In this document: in pieces, positions 23,943-32,648 of the stretch
Layout: the number at the start of each line of letters is the position of its first letter
Position numbering within the stretch: the stretch's first letter is position 1
Assembly (NCBI GenBank): GCA_030528125.1
Contig: JAUMZM010000014.1
Coordinates: forward strand, 1 to 36,752
Direction: 5' to 3'
Length of the DNA stretch: 36,752 bases
DNA from: Tissierellia bacterium
Lineage (GTDB): Bacteria; Bacillota; Clostridia; Tissierellales; Peptoniphilaceae
The notes under the pieces: generated by a model
What the model saw: the letters and a program-made list of their open reading frames with translations, nothing else
What the model was told of the DNA's origin: nothing
The model's database searches: none
Translations under genes and position numbers: made by a program

Positions 23943-24953
23943 ATGACAGATAATATAATAGAAGTTAGAAATCTTTCAACAGAATTTAAAGTTGGAAAGA
24001 ACAATAATAAAATAGTTAAAAATGTTTCCTTAGATATAAAGAAAGGACAAATCCTATCAATAGTAGGAGAATCCGGTTGTGGTAAGTCAGTTACAGTTCA
24101 TAGTATCGTAAATCTACTTCCCAAAAACGGAAAGATAATATCAGGTAGTGCAAATTTCTATGCAGATGATAAAGTCTATAATCTAACAAATATGAAGCCA
24201 TTTGGAAAACAGATGAGAAAGCTTCGTGGACTTGAAATCGGAATGATCTTCCAAGATCCGATGCAATCCTTAAACCCAGTCTATACTATAGGAAATCAAA
24301 TCGAAGAAAATATAAGAGAACACAGAAAAGTTTCAAAAAAACAGGCTAGACAAATCGGCATAGAAATGCTTAAAAAGCTTGGAATACCAGAAGCTAGCAC
24401 AAGATATGATAACTACCCTCATGAATTTTCAGGAGGAATGAAACAAAGAGTAATGATTGCAATAGCAATGGTAAATAACCCCAATCTATTGATAGCAGAT
24501 GAGCCAACCACAGCACTTGATGTTACAATTCAAGCACAAATTATGGATCTTATGAAAGCCATGAGAGATAATGAAGGCAAATCCGTAGTCCTTATAACAC
24601 ATAATATGGGACTTGTAGCAGAAGTTGCAAATCAAGTAGCCGTAATGTATATGGGAAGAATAATAGAATATGGCGAAGTAGAAGATGTATTTAAAGAGAC
24701 AACACATCCCTACACTAAGGCCTTATTGAAATCAGTCCCAATTCCTGGAATGGATAAAAACAAAAAGCTTGCCACAATACCAGGAGAAACCCCAGATCCA
24801 AAAGACTATGTAAAGGGTTGTGAATTCAAAAACAGATGCCCTTACGCAAAAGAAGAATGTGGCAAAATAGATATTCCACTTTATAGAATAAAAGACAATC
24901 ATCTTGCAAGATGCTTATTACTAGACGGCACAAAGGAGGTTGTAAATGAATAA
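23943..24953 (+). CDS. Opp/Dpp-type ABC ATPase (DppD-like)
   Basis: The start ATG 23943 is preceded by AGGAG; the longer open frame lies within the permease gene and is rejected. 336 residues: Walker A GESGCGKS (42-49), Q-loop MIFQDPMQSLNP, signature FSGGMKQR, Walker B LLIADEPTTALD, H-loop LITHNMG. The C-terminal oligopeptide/dipeptide extension contains the Cys-bearing GCEFKNRCPYAKEECGK. It powers import together with the next ATPase, which overlaps it by 8 bp. Confidence 0.93.
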   Translation: MTDNIIEVRNLSTEFKVGKNNNKIVKNVSLDIKKGQILSIVGESGCGKSVTVHSIVNLLPKNGKIISGSANFYADDKVYNLTNMKPFGKQMRKLRGLEIGMIFQDPMQSLNPVYTIGNQIEENIREHRKVSKKQARQIGIEMLKKLGIPEASTRYDNYPHEFSGGMKQRVMIAIAMVNNPNLLIADEPTTALDVTIQAQIMDLMKAMRDNEGKSVVLITHNMGLVAEVANQVAVMYMGRIIEYGEVEDVFKETTHPYTKALLKSVPIPGMDKNKKLATIPGETPDPKDYVKGCEFKNRCPYAKEECGKIDIPLYRIKDNHLARCLLLDGTKEVVNE

Positions 24954-25962
24954 AGAAAATAAAAAAGGAGATATAGTCTTTAACATTTCAAACCTAAAAA
25001 CATATTTTCCAATATATGATGGATTTATTAAAAAACACGTTGTTGCAAATGTAAAAGCAGTAGATGATGTAAGCTTTCAAATAAAAAGAGGCGAAACCCT
25101 TGGAATCGTAGGAGAATCAGGTTGTGGAAAGACAACACTTGGAAAGACAATAATGATGCTAGAAAAGCCAACATCTGGAAAGGTAGAATATAATTTCGAT
25201 GGCACATTAAAAAATGTAAGCGAATTTAATGACAAGGAGCTATTTGACTTTAGAAAAGAAGTTCAAATGGTATTTCAAGATCCATACTCATCATTAAATC
25301 CAATGAAAAAAATCTACGAATCATTTGAAGAACCACTTGTAGCACATGGCATATCATCAAAAAAAGATCGTGAACAGATCATGGCAGATAGACTAAAGAC
25401 TGTAAATCTTCAAAAAGAATACATCTACAGATATCCACATGAATTTTCTGGAGGACAAAGACAAAGACTTTGTATCGCAAGAGCACTTGCAGTAGATCCA
25501 GATGTAGTAGTACTTGATGAGCCAGTATCAGCACTTGATGTGTCAATCCAAGCACAAGTATTAAATCTTTTGCAAGAAATTCAAAAAGACTTGAACTTAA
25601 CTTATGTTTTTATTGCACATGATTTATCTGTGGTAGAATATATAAGTGATAGAATAATCGTAATGTATCTAGGACAGATTATGGAGATATCAGAAAGTAA
25701 AGAGCTTAATGAAAACCCACTCCATCCCTATACAAAAGCACTTCTATCAGCAATACCAATTCCTAAAGTCGGAGAAAAGAGAGAAAGAATCGTCCTTAAA
25801 GGAGATGTCCCCTCCCCAATCCACAAACCAAAAGGATGCCCATTCCATACAAGATGTAGTGAATGTATGGAAATTTGTACGAAAGTAAAACCTGAACTTA
25901 TGAAATTAGAAAATGAGCATTATGTAGCATGCCATCTTTACAGAAAGGAAAAAAATGTCTAA
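24946..25962 (+). CDS. Opp/Dpp-type ABC ATPase (DppF-like)
   Basis: 338 residues. Walker A GESGCGKT (56-63), Q-loop MVFQDPYSSLNP, signature FSGGQRQRLCIARALA, Walker B VVVLDEPVSALD, H-loop FIAHDLS, and the Cys-containing C-terminal extension GCPFHTRCSECMEIC. It starts 8 bp inside the previous gene and its end overlaps nanA by 8 bp, so all are translated together. The unbroken overlap with nanA is the strongest evidence that this transporter carries sialic acid. Confidence 0.93.
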   Translation: MNKENKKGDIVFNISNLKTYFPIYDGFIKKHVVANVKAVDDVSFQIKRGETLGIVGESGCGKTTLGKTIMMLEKPTSGKVEYNFDGTLKNVSEFNDKELFDFRKEVQMVFQDPYSSLNPMKKIYESFEEPLVAHGISSKKDREQIMADRLKTVNLQKEYIYRYPHEFSGGQRQRLCIARALAVDPDVVVLDEPVSALDVSIQAQVLNLLQEIQKDLNLTYVFIAHDLSVVEYISDRIIVMYLGQIMEISESKELNENPLHPYTKALLSAIPIPKVGEKRERIVLKGDVPSPIHKPKGCPFHTRCSECMEICTKVKPELMKLENEHYVACHLYRKEKNV

Positions 25963-26896
25963 ATTTACAATAGAAGACTTCAAGGGAGTAAGCCCTGCAA
26001 GCATCACAAATTTCAATAAAGACGAAGAAATCGACGAGAAAATCATAAAAAATTTCTACAGATATTTACTAAAATTCGATATCGGAGGATTGTATATAAC
26101 AGGTTCAACAGGAGAAACCTTCCTTATGACACCTGATGAAAGAAAAAAAGTCCTTGAAATAATAATGGATGAAGTAAAAGACGAGGTTCCAGTAGTAGCA
26201 CATATTGGAGCAATGAGTACAAAGATTTCAATAGAACTTGCAAAACACGCCGAAGCACATGGAGTTACTGCAATATCAAGCGTTCCACCATTTTATTGGA
26301 AGTTTAACGATGATCAAATCTTTAACTACTACAAAGATATAGCACAATCAGTAAATATTCCACTTATAATTTATAATGTTCCACTAATTGGAATGATGCC
26401 AGTAGATATGATAAAAAGACTATCAGAAATAGAAAATGTTAAGGGCGTAAAATACACAGGAACAGATATATTTGAAATAACAATGATAAAAGATACATTG
26501 GGAGAAGATTTTTTAGTATATGGAGGAGCAGACGAGCTTGCAAGCAGCAATCTTGCAATAGGTGTAGATGGAATAATAGGATCATTCTACAATATGATTC
26601 CAGACGTATTTATAGAAATTTATGATCTAACTAAAAAAGGCGAATATGCAAAAGCTGCAAGAATGCAGAAAAACGCCCTTAGAATTATAATGTATACATT
26701 GAAATTTGGATCAATGGCTGCAGCAATCAAAGCAATCCTTAGACAATCAGGAGTAGAAGCAGGATATTCAAGAAGACCATTTAATAACTTTAGCGATGAG
26801 AAAGAAAAAGAAATCGCAAGAGGACTTATTGATCTAGCTTATAAATATAATTGCGAAGATATAGCAGTAGTAAAAAGACTAATAGAAAGGCTATAA
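25955..26896 (+). CDS. nanA: N-acetylneuraminate lyase
   Basis: 313 residues, DHDPS/NAL superfamily TIM barrel. It has the substrate carboxylate motif GSTGE (~49-53), Tyr140 in YNVP, and the Schiff-base Lys166 in VKGVKYTGTD. The enzyme cleaves N-acetylneuraminate to pyruvate and N-acetylmannosamine in the cytosol. Other members of the superfamily share these residues, but the adjacent ROK kinase, RpiR regulator and NanE fix the call. A weak AAAGGA site inside the preceding gene precedes the start. Confidence 0.93.
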   Translation: MSKFTIEDFKGVSPASITNFNKDEEIDEKIIKNFYRYLLKFDIGGLYITGSTGETFLMTPDERKKVLEIIMDEVKDEVPVVAHIGAMSTKISIELAKHAEAHGVTAISSVPPFYWKFNDDQIFNYYKDIAQSVNIPLIIYNVPLIGMMPVDMIKRLSEIENVKGVKYTGTDIFEITMIKDTLGEDFLVYGGADELASSNLAIGVDGIIGSFYNMIPDVFIEIYDLTKKGEYAKAARMQKNALRIIMYTLKFGSMAAAIKAILRQSGVEAGYSRRPFNNFSDEKEKEIARGLIDLAYKYNCEDIAVVKRLIERL

Positions 26897-26897
26897 T

Positions 26898-27779
26898 ATG
26901 AGAGTTTTAACCTTTGATATAGGTGGAAGCATGATAAAATCCATCTTAATAGAAGATGGCAAAGAAATCTATAAGACAAAAATTCCATCAAGAGCAAAAG
27001 AAGGTGCTATATATCTAAAAGAAGATATATTCCAACTTATAAGAAAATTATTAGAAGATAATTTTTTTGATGGAATTGCAATATCCACAGCAGGAATGGT
27101 AGATAGCGATACAGGAATAATAAGCTATGCCAACGAAAACATCAAAAACTACATAGGATTTGATTGGAGAAAACTAATAAAGGAAGAATTCAACCTAGAT
27201 TCAATAGTAGAAAATGATGTAAAAAGTGCTGCTATGGGAGAGGCAAATTATGGAGCAGGCAAAGACTTCGATTCAATATTTACTTTGACAGTAGGTACAG
27301 GAATTGGAGGATCATTTATAAATGATGGAAAGATATACAGAGGAGCAAGCAAGAATGCAGGAGAGATAGGATATATTCCTTTTGAAGATAGCATAATCGA
27401 AAAGAAAGCCTCAACAACTGCAATTCTAAATCTTTCTAAAGAGAAATTCCCTAAGAAAAATTACACCGATGGAAAGAAATTATTTGAAGCATTTGATAAA
27501 GGCGAGAAAGAAGCCATATATCTTGTAGATATCCTAACAGATAATCTTTCAAAATTAATCGCAACATTGATGCTAATTCTATCTCCAAAAGCCATCCTCA
27601 TAGGTGGAGGAATATCTAATCAAAAAGATAAACTTCTTAATCCAATAAGAGAAAAGACCAAAAAGCTCGTACCACAAAATATCTATGATAGCACCAAGAT
27701 CTTAAATACTAAGCTTGGTAACAAATCAGGATGTTTTGGAGCTTATAGCATATTTGAAAAAGCATATAACAATGACTAA
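26898..27779 (+). CDS. nanK: ROK-family N-acetylmannosamine kinase
   Basis: 293 residues, one base after nanA stop. It has the ATP-binding FDIGGSMIKS (6-15), STAGMVDSDTG, the catalytic VENDVKSAAMGEANYG region (Asp in END) and TVGTGIGGSFINDGKIYRG. The ROK zinc motif (CxCGxxGC) that usually follows the GEIGY segment is absent here; the sequence continues EIGYIPFEDSIIEKKAS. Several Firmicute ROK kinases also lack it. It phosphorylates ManNAc to ManNAc-6-phosphate for NanE. Its end overlaps the regulator by 8 bp. Confidence 0.9.
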   Translation: MRVLTFDIGGSMIKSILIEDGKEIYKTKIPSRAKEGAIYLKEDIFQLIRKLLEDNFFDGIAISTAGMVDSDTGIISYANENIKNYIGFDWRKLIKEEFNLDSIVENDVKSAAMGEANYGAGKDFDSIFTLTVGTGIGGSFINDGKIYRGASKNAGEIGYIPFEDSIIEKKASTTAILNLSKEKFPKKNYTDGKKLFEAFDKGEKEAIYLVDILTDNLSKLIATLMLILSPKAILIGGGISNQKDKLLNPIREKTKKLVPQNIYDSTKILNTKLGNKSGCFGAYSIFEKAYNND

Positions 27780-28599
27780 TAAATATGAATCAATTCTTAC
27801 ACTTATAGAATCAAAAATAGATGAATTTACAGAAATAGAAAAGACAATATCTGATTACTTTATGAATCTTACAGCAGATGAAGACATATCCTCAAAAGCC
27901 GTATCCCAAAGGCTATTTGTATCAGAATCAGCACTTACAAGATTTGCAAAGAAACTTGGCTTTTCTGGATACAGAGAATTTTCTTATCAGTTCAAAAACT
28001 CAAAAGAAAAAGCATTTAATGATATCAAAGGCTTCAGATACACAGTATTTGACACATATCAAGAAATACTATCCAAAAGCTATTATCTATTTGACGATAG
28101 AAAGCTCAATAAAGTAGTAAATGCAATACTTAGAAAAAAGAGAATCTTTGTATATGGAATGGGAAGTAGCGGATTATTAGGACAAGAATTTGTAGAAAGA
28201 ATCTCAAGAATGGGACTTGATGCAGAATGTATAAAAGATTCACACTATCTTATATTAAATCATGCAAGAGTTACAAGCGATTCAATAGTAATAGGGATAA
28301 GTTATAGCGGAAAGACCACAGAAGTAATAGATGCACTAATTAGAGCAAAGAAAAAGAAAGCCTACACAGTAATAATGACATCTGTTGACTTAGAAGAATT
28401 TAACAAAGAATTCGACCAAGTTCTTCTGATGGCACTTAAAAAGAACCTGGATTTTAGCAATATAATCTCTCCCCAATTTCCAGGACTTATCCTAACAGAT
28501 ATACTCTATATGAAAATTCTTGAAAAGAAATCAGAAACAGCAAATATTTTTAAAAAGACAACTAAAGACTTATTGAAAAAGACAAGAGGTGAACAATGA
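27772..28599 (+). CDS. RpiR-family regulator of the sialic acid operon
   Basis: The start is taken as ATG 27772, overlapping nanK; the longer frame lies in nanK. No strong ribosome site is seen, so translation is probably coupled. 275 residues: N-terminal HTH_6 domain (about 1-77; [30 protein letters not shown]) and a C-terminal SIS sugar-phosphate-binding domain (about 115-250; [21 protein letters not shown]). RpiR proteins of nan loci typically sense ManNAc-6-P or GlcNAc-6-P. The two palindromes before the operon are its likely targets, making it autoregulated. Confidence 0.9.
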   Translation: MTNKYESILTLIESKIDEFTEIEKTISDYFMNLTADEDISSKAVSQRLFVSESALTRFAKKLGFSGYREFSYQFKNSKEKAFNDIKGFRYTVFDTYQEILSKSYYLFDDRKLNKVVNAILRKKRIFVYGMGSSGLLGQEFVERISRMGLDAECIKDSHYLILNHARVTSDSIVIGISYSGKTTEVIDALIRAKKKKAYTVIMTSVDLEEFNKEFDQVLLMALKKNLDFSNIISPQFPGLILTDILYMKILEKKSETANIFKKTTKDLLKKTRGEQ

Positions 28600-29291
28600 C
28601 AAGTATAGAAGATGCAAAAGGAAAACTAATAGTCTCCTGCCAAGCCCTACCCGATGAACCACTACATTCATCATTTATAATGGGAAGAATGGCACTTGCA
28701 GCAAAGACGGCAGGAGCTTGTGGAATTCGTGCAAATACGATAGAAGATATCAAAGAAATCAAGAAAAACGTAGATCTTCCAATAATAGGTATCATAAAAA
28801 AAGACTACGATAATTCTAAAATCTACATCACTCCAACAATGGATGAAATAGACAAATTGGTAGAAGAAGGAGTAGATGTCATAGCAACAGATGCCACCGA
28901 CAGAAAAAGACCCAATCACAATAATCTAAAAGAATTCTACGATGATATAAGAAAAAAATACCCTGATATAAAGCTTATGGCAGATTGTTCTACAATACAA
29001 GAAGCACTTCATGCAGATGAGCTTGGATTTGACTTTATTGGAACAACAATGGTCGGCTATACAAAAGAAAGCGAAGGTCTAAAGATCGAAGAAAATGACT
29101 TTCAAATAATAAGAGAATTATTGGAAAAAACACATCATCCAATAATAGCAGAGGGCAATATCGACTCCCCAGATAAAGCAAAAAGAGTCCTAGAACTTGG
29201 CGTATACTCAGTTGTAGTAGGTGGAGCAATAACAAGACCACAAAATATCGCAAAGAAATTCGTAGACAAAATCGATGAACTCTACAAATAA
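28596..29291 (+). CDS. nanE: N-acetylmannosamine-6-phosphate 2-epimerase
   Basis: 231 residues, overlapping the regulator by ATGA. Characteristic NanE segments: [70 protein letters not shown] and [13 protein letters not shown]...[10 protein letters not shown]. It converts ManNAc-6-P to GlcNAc-6-P, which would pass to NagA/NagB encoded elsewhere. Last gene of the operon. Confidence 0.96.
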   Translation: MTSIEDAKGKLIVSCQALPDEPLHSSFIMGRMALAAKTAGACGIRANTIEDIKEIKKNVDLPIIGIIKKDYDNSKIYITPTMDEIDKLVEEGVDVIATDATDRKRPNHNNLKEFYDDIRKKYPDIKLMADCSTIQEALHADELGFDFIGTTMVGYTKESEGLKIEENDFQIIRELLEKTHHPIIAEGNIDSPDKAKRVLELGVYSVVVGGAITRPQNIAKKFVDKIDELYK

Positions 29292-29299
29292 TAAAATAA

Positions 29300-29338
29300 A
29301 GGCTAACTTTCTATCTAATATCAGAATGAAAGTAGCCT
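29300..29338. terminator. Convergent terminator between nanE (+) and the XRE gene (-)
   Basis: AGGCTAACTTTC (29300-29311) pairs with GAAAGTAGCCT (29328-29338) with one bulged A. T-rich tails are present on both strands. Confidence 0.7.
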
Positions 29339-29345
29339 GTTTAAT

Positions 29346-30311
29346 TTATTTACTTTTATGAAACGAACTCAAAAAAATATGTAACACTGCAGAGATAACT
29401 CCTGCAACAGGCCATATAACCCAGCTTCTTCCCCAATCATTAGTATATAAACTATAGAATAAGAATATCGCTATAACAATAAGCCAATATATCGTCATAA
29501 ATGAATTGTTTCTATCGATATTTTCTTTCGCTTCTATGGTAAATTCTCCTTGTTGAAGTATCTTATTGTAAGAAGATTTTATTATTCCAACCTTTACCAT
29601 CATGTACACAGCAACAGCAATCATAAAAAATCCAATAGAGATAACTCCATTTTCTGTTATATTCATAACCTTTGGCAAGAAATCCGATGCCACAAACATC
29701 GATATCGAAAGAATACAAAGAACAACCCCTATTACTATATTAAAAGTAAACTGAGGCATGAAGTTTTTGATCTTTTCTTTTACCATTCCATCAACTCCAT
29801 AAGCCGTCTCAAACGGCTCTTTCTCAATCCATTCGTATTCTTTAAGCTTAAGTCCATCTAATATAAATATTGCAACAGCACTTGCTACCATTACTATCGA
29901 TATTATAGTTGTAATGGCATCTTTGTAATAAAACCCAGTCCAATCCTCAGCAAGAATGAGTGGAATCACTGCTACTACGCAAAGCAATACTCCAAAAGCT
30001 ACAGGTTTGGATGATCTTTTTTCAATATCAATAAAATTATTAGCCTCTTCCATAGATAATCTTCTAAGTGAAATGCCTTCTCCCTCAGTATGAATATCGG
30101 CTGAGTCCATTTCGATATCATCTTTTAAAAGATAATCTGTGCTTACTCCAAATATCTCGCTCATTTTAATAATACGATCAAGATCCGGCGTGCTCTGTGC
30201 ACTTTCCCATTTAGAAATAGCCTGTCTACTTACATTAATCTTTCCTGCCAGCTCTTCTTGTGACCAATTGTTCTTTTTACGCAATTCGACAATCTTATCC
30301 GCTAAAATCAT
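29346..30311 (-). CDS. XRE-type HTH regulator fused to a multi-helix membrane domain
   Basis: 321 residues with ATG 30311 after AGGAGGAAAT. An N-terminal XRE helix-turn-helix (about 5-62; WSQEELAGKINVSRQAISKWES) is followed by a linker and about six membrane helices (roughly 105-122, 133-152, 190-208, 222-240, 270-287, 295-314). Such proteins are membrane-tethered DNA-binding candidates found in many Firmicutes; their signals are mostly unknown. Minus strand, isolated, with its own promoter. Function beyond regulation cannot be given. Confidence 0.87.
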   Translation of the reverse strand: MILADKIVELRKKNNWSQEELAGKINVSRQAISKWESAQSTPDLDRIIKMSEIFGVSTDYLLKDDIEMDSADIHTEGEGISLRRLSMEEANNFIDIEKRSSKPVAFGVLLCVVAVIPLILAEDWTGFYYKDAITTIISIVMVASAVAIFILDGLKLKEYEWIEKEPFETAYGVDGMVKEKIKNFMPQFTFNIVIGVVLCILSISMFVASDFLPKVMNITENGVISIGFFMIAVAVYMMVKVGIIKSSYNKILQQGEFTIEAKENIDRNNSFMTIYWLIVIAIFLFYSLYTNDWGRSWVIWPVAGVISAVLHIFLSSFHKSK

Positions 30312-30321
30312 ATTTCCTCCT

Positions 30322-30351
30322 ATAAGATTATTATATCTTTTGTAACATCAT
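30322..30351 (-). promoter_or_regulatory. Probable promoter of the XRE-membrane gene
   Basis: On the minus strand TTGGTA, an 18-bp spacer and TATAAT precede the ATAGGAGGAAAT ribosome site. The -10 is perfect and the -35 matches TTGACA at four of six bases. Confidence 0.5.
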
Positions 30352-30486
30352 TCTACCAAAATCATCGGTTGCACTCTATAAACTAGACCTTGAATATTGT
30401 CAACTACTGGTTGCAAATGTCGAAATTTACTTATTTCTTGTAAAATTTTTTAATTTCTAACTTTTTATTTGCTTTATTTATACCCA

Positions 30487-30511
30487 CAAAAAATCAGCCC
30501 CAAGGCTGATT
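30487..30511 (-). terminator. Intrinsic terminator after the DUF5808 gene
   Basis: AATCAGCC (30492-30499) and GGCTGATT (30504-30511) around a 4-base loop; the A-run at 30487-30493 gives the U-tract on the minus strand. Confidence 0.9.
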
Positions 30512-30527
30512 CTTGTATCACATAAAG

Positions 30528-31892
30528 TTAATTATTTTCGTTTACAAATTGATAAACTTTATCATATAGTAATTTCGTCTTCTCATTGCTATTGTCATTA
30601 AATAAAATCGTCTTTCCATTTGTCTTTAGCTCAATTACCTTATCCGTATCCTTGTAGATATATAATCTTACTTTGCCATAATTTTGAATCGAGTAATTAC
30701 CAGTTGAAGTCTTTTCAAATTCATTTCCGCCAGTTCTTATAACTTTTCCTTCGGGGAATTTATCTAGTAGATTTACTTCATTTATGTCATCTACATCAAC
30801 AGTATCTTTGTAGAATTGATTAGATCTTATAGTGATAGCACCATTTTCTAAGTTGTAGTCATATTTCATAGGAGTTTTTGCTATATAACTTGTAAATATC
30901 ATCAAAACCACAAGGATAATTATAGTTACTCCATAATAGATCTTTCCAGAAGTTCTTCCGATATTGATATCACTTCCAACTCCATAGTATCTTTTTACAA
31001 CCAATCTATTATCATCTGGATTATCATATCCCCATGCGTTGTAGTATTCTACATCATTATCCAAATTCGTTCTATCAATATTATCTAGTATTGGAGAATT
31101 TCTAAGCTTGTAATACTTATAATAGGTAAAGCTTATTACAAAAATTATACCTAGAATATAGATTACAAAGCCCATTATAGAAAAAAGATAGAATATATTT
31201 GTAACAACCAATAACAAGAAAAGTATCGAATCAATCAGGATTTTCCCATACAAAACTCTAGCCTGTTTTTTTGCAATTTTCTCATTTAAAAGAATGTTTT
31301 TCTTAGAATCATCAGTATATGTTACAATTGCACCTTTCATAAGAATTTTATCCACGAACAGATCTGATAACATCAACAATAATCCTAGAAAAATCCACAT
31401 AAGTTTAGGATAGTCATTATTGGAAAAAACTCCAATTGCAATAGATATTATGTATATAGCTATTGCTATTAGATAGTAACTTTTCTTAACTACAAATCTA
31501 TCCTTTTCTTCGATTAAATCAAAATCGATTAGCTTAGTTCTCTTTTTATTTTTTACATTATCCATTTTAAATTTTCTCATTTCATCGATATCTTTTTGAA
31601 AAATAAATGGATATAACAACATTACAATCAATGTATCTAGAATCATCGCACTTATTGAATCATAAAATATCGCAAGAATTATCATAAGAATAGTTTCTAT
31701 TATAAAAAATATCCTAGTCTTCTTCTTTCCATTTGCTACAATTTTTAATATCCTCTTGTCATCTTCAAGATAATAAGGAATATTTGTATAAAGAATTATT
31801 CCATTTTCTAAGCTATAAGCTTTCATTTGCATAGCATAAGTTAAAGTATTTACAAATAAAATTATAGCTATAAATATCAATTTGTATAACAT
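30528..31892 (-). CDS. DUF5808-containing multi-pass membrane protein paired with a GntR regulator
   Basis: 454 residues, ATG 31892 after GGAGGG. About eight membrane helices. A soluble stretch around residues 285-312 reads WGYDNPDDNRLVVKRYYGVG then INIGR, the DUF5808 pattern. After a last helix (~320-336), the C-terminal 115 residues are soluble and beta-rich, resembling a bacterial PH-like domain. The start overlaps the GntR gene by 16 bp, a common pairing for YtrA-type regulators and membrane proteins. The role is unknown; envelope stress or antibiotic response is a guess from the YtrA link. Confidence 0.8.
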   Translation of the reverse strand: MLYKLIFIAIILFVNTLTYAMQMKAYSLENGIILYTNIPYYLEDDKRILKIVANGKKKTRIFFIIETILMIILAIFYDSISAMILDTLIVMLLYPFIFQKDIDEMRKFKMDNVKNKKRTKLIDFDLIEEKDRFVVKKSYYLIAIAIYIISIAIGVFSNNDYPKLMWIFLGLLLMLSDLFVDKILMKGAIVTYTDDSKKNILLNEKIAKKQARVLYGKILIDSILFLLLVVTNIFYLFSIMGFVIYILGIIFVISFTYYKYYKLRNSPILDNIDRTNLDNDVEYYNAWGYDNPDDNRLVVKRYYGVGSDINIGRTSGKIYYGVTIIILVVLMIFTSYIAKTPMKYDYNLENGAITIRSNQFYKDTVDVDDINEVNLLDKFPEGKVIRTGGNEFEKTSTGNYSIQNYGKVRLYIYKDTDKVIELKTNGKTILFNDNSNEKTKLLYDKVYQFVNENN

Positions 31893-32245
31893 AAGCCCTC
31901 CAGGTAATCATCAACCGTCTTTTTAATCTCTTCTACACTCATTCCAGAAGCATATAGTTCTAAAAGAGAAAGTTTCAAGTTATTTATCTCTTTATCAGTA
32001 ACTTTATCTTTGTCTTTTACTACAGCACCGCTTCTCTTATTGATTGTTATATATCCACTTTCTTCCAAAATCTTATAAGCTTTATTTGCAGTCATGGGAT
32101 TTATTCCACAAATATCAGCAATATTTCTTACAGATGGCAACCTGTCATTTGTGTTAAGCTTACCTTTTGCAATAAGTTCTATAATCTTATCTGCAATTTG
32201 CTTATAGATTGGAGTTTTTGAATTAAGGTCAATTTCTATTACCAT
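31877..32245 (-). CDS. GntR-family regulator, YtrA subfamily
   Basis: 122 residues. An N-terminal winged helix (about 5-75; PIYKQIADKIIELIAKGKLNTNDRLPSVRNIADICGINPMTANKAYKILEESGYI) and a short helical C-terminal tail with no large effector domain define the YtrA subgroup. These act as dimers on a palindrome over their own promoter; such a palindrome is present immediately upstream (32258-32280). It overlaps the membrane protein gene, forming a two-gene operon. Confidence 0.93.
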   Translation of the reverse strand: MVIEIDLNSKTPIYKQIADKIIELIAKGKLNTNDRLPSVRNIADICGINPMTANKAYKILEESGYITINKRSGAVVKDKDKVTDKEINNLKLSLLELYASGMSVEEIKKTVDDYLEGLCYTN

Positions 32246-32257
32246 ACTTTCTCCTTT

Positions 32258-32280
32258 CTGTATTACATATTGTAATACAG
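32258..32280 (-). promoter_or_regulatory. Palindromic operator over the -10 of the GntR operon
   Basis: Arms CTGTATTACA (32258-32267) and TGTAATACAG (32271-32280) are perfect, with spacer TAT. The site contains the -10 hexamer. A further half-site TAATACAG lies at 32282-32289. Strong candidate for GntR autorepression. Confidence 0.85.
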
Positions 32281-32297
32281 ATAATACAGGTTGTCAA
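32269..32297 (-). promoter_or_regulatory. Promoter of the GntR-DUF5808 operon
   Basis: On the minus strand TTGACA (32297-32292), 17-bp spacer, TACAAT (32274-32269): a near-consensus promoter. The leader is about 15-20 bases, ending in AAAGGAG. Confidence 0.88.
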
Positions 32298-32605
32298 ATT
32301 TTTTACACTTTTAGATAATAAGTGTTTATATTGATAATAAGTGCTTGATTTTATGTCTTTTTACACAAAAAAAGTTAGAGTTACCTCTCACTTTCTTATT
32401 ATTTTAATACGATTTTTCTATAATATATATCTTCATATATCATTACTGTTATAAGCTATATAAAAGACCATCTTATTTTTAATTCTAATATTAGATTTTC
32501 GATATTTTTTGAATTTTCATAATCTAGACGAGATAAGATTTTATCTAGCATGATTATATTTTTATCTGAAAATAATATCTTTGCCAAAATTTCGTTATAA
32601 AAGAA
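32298..32605. other. Non-coding region upstream of the GntR promoter
   Basis: It contains a direct repeat GATAATAAGTGTTT (32314-32327) / GATAATAAGTGCTT (32333-32346), 19 bp apart. A hairpin AAAGTTAGAG (32371-32380) / CTCTCACTTT (32385-32394) with one mismatch has a minus-strand U-tract and may be a second terminator. 32400-32600 shows nothing I recognise. Confidence 0.5.
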
Positions 32606-32633
32606 GCCCCCCTAAGTTTCTAACTTAGAAAGG
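32606..32633 (-). terminator. Hairpin after the hydroxyacyl-CoA dehydrogenase gene
   Basis: CTAAGTT (32612-32618) and AACTTAG (32622-32628) form the core stem, with outer GCC/GGC able to pair. The minus-strand tail CTTCTTTTAT is moderately U-rich. Confidence 0.6.
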
Positions 32634-32648
32634 CATTTTATATTTTAA

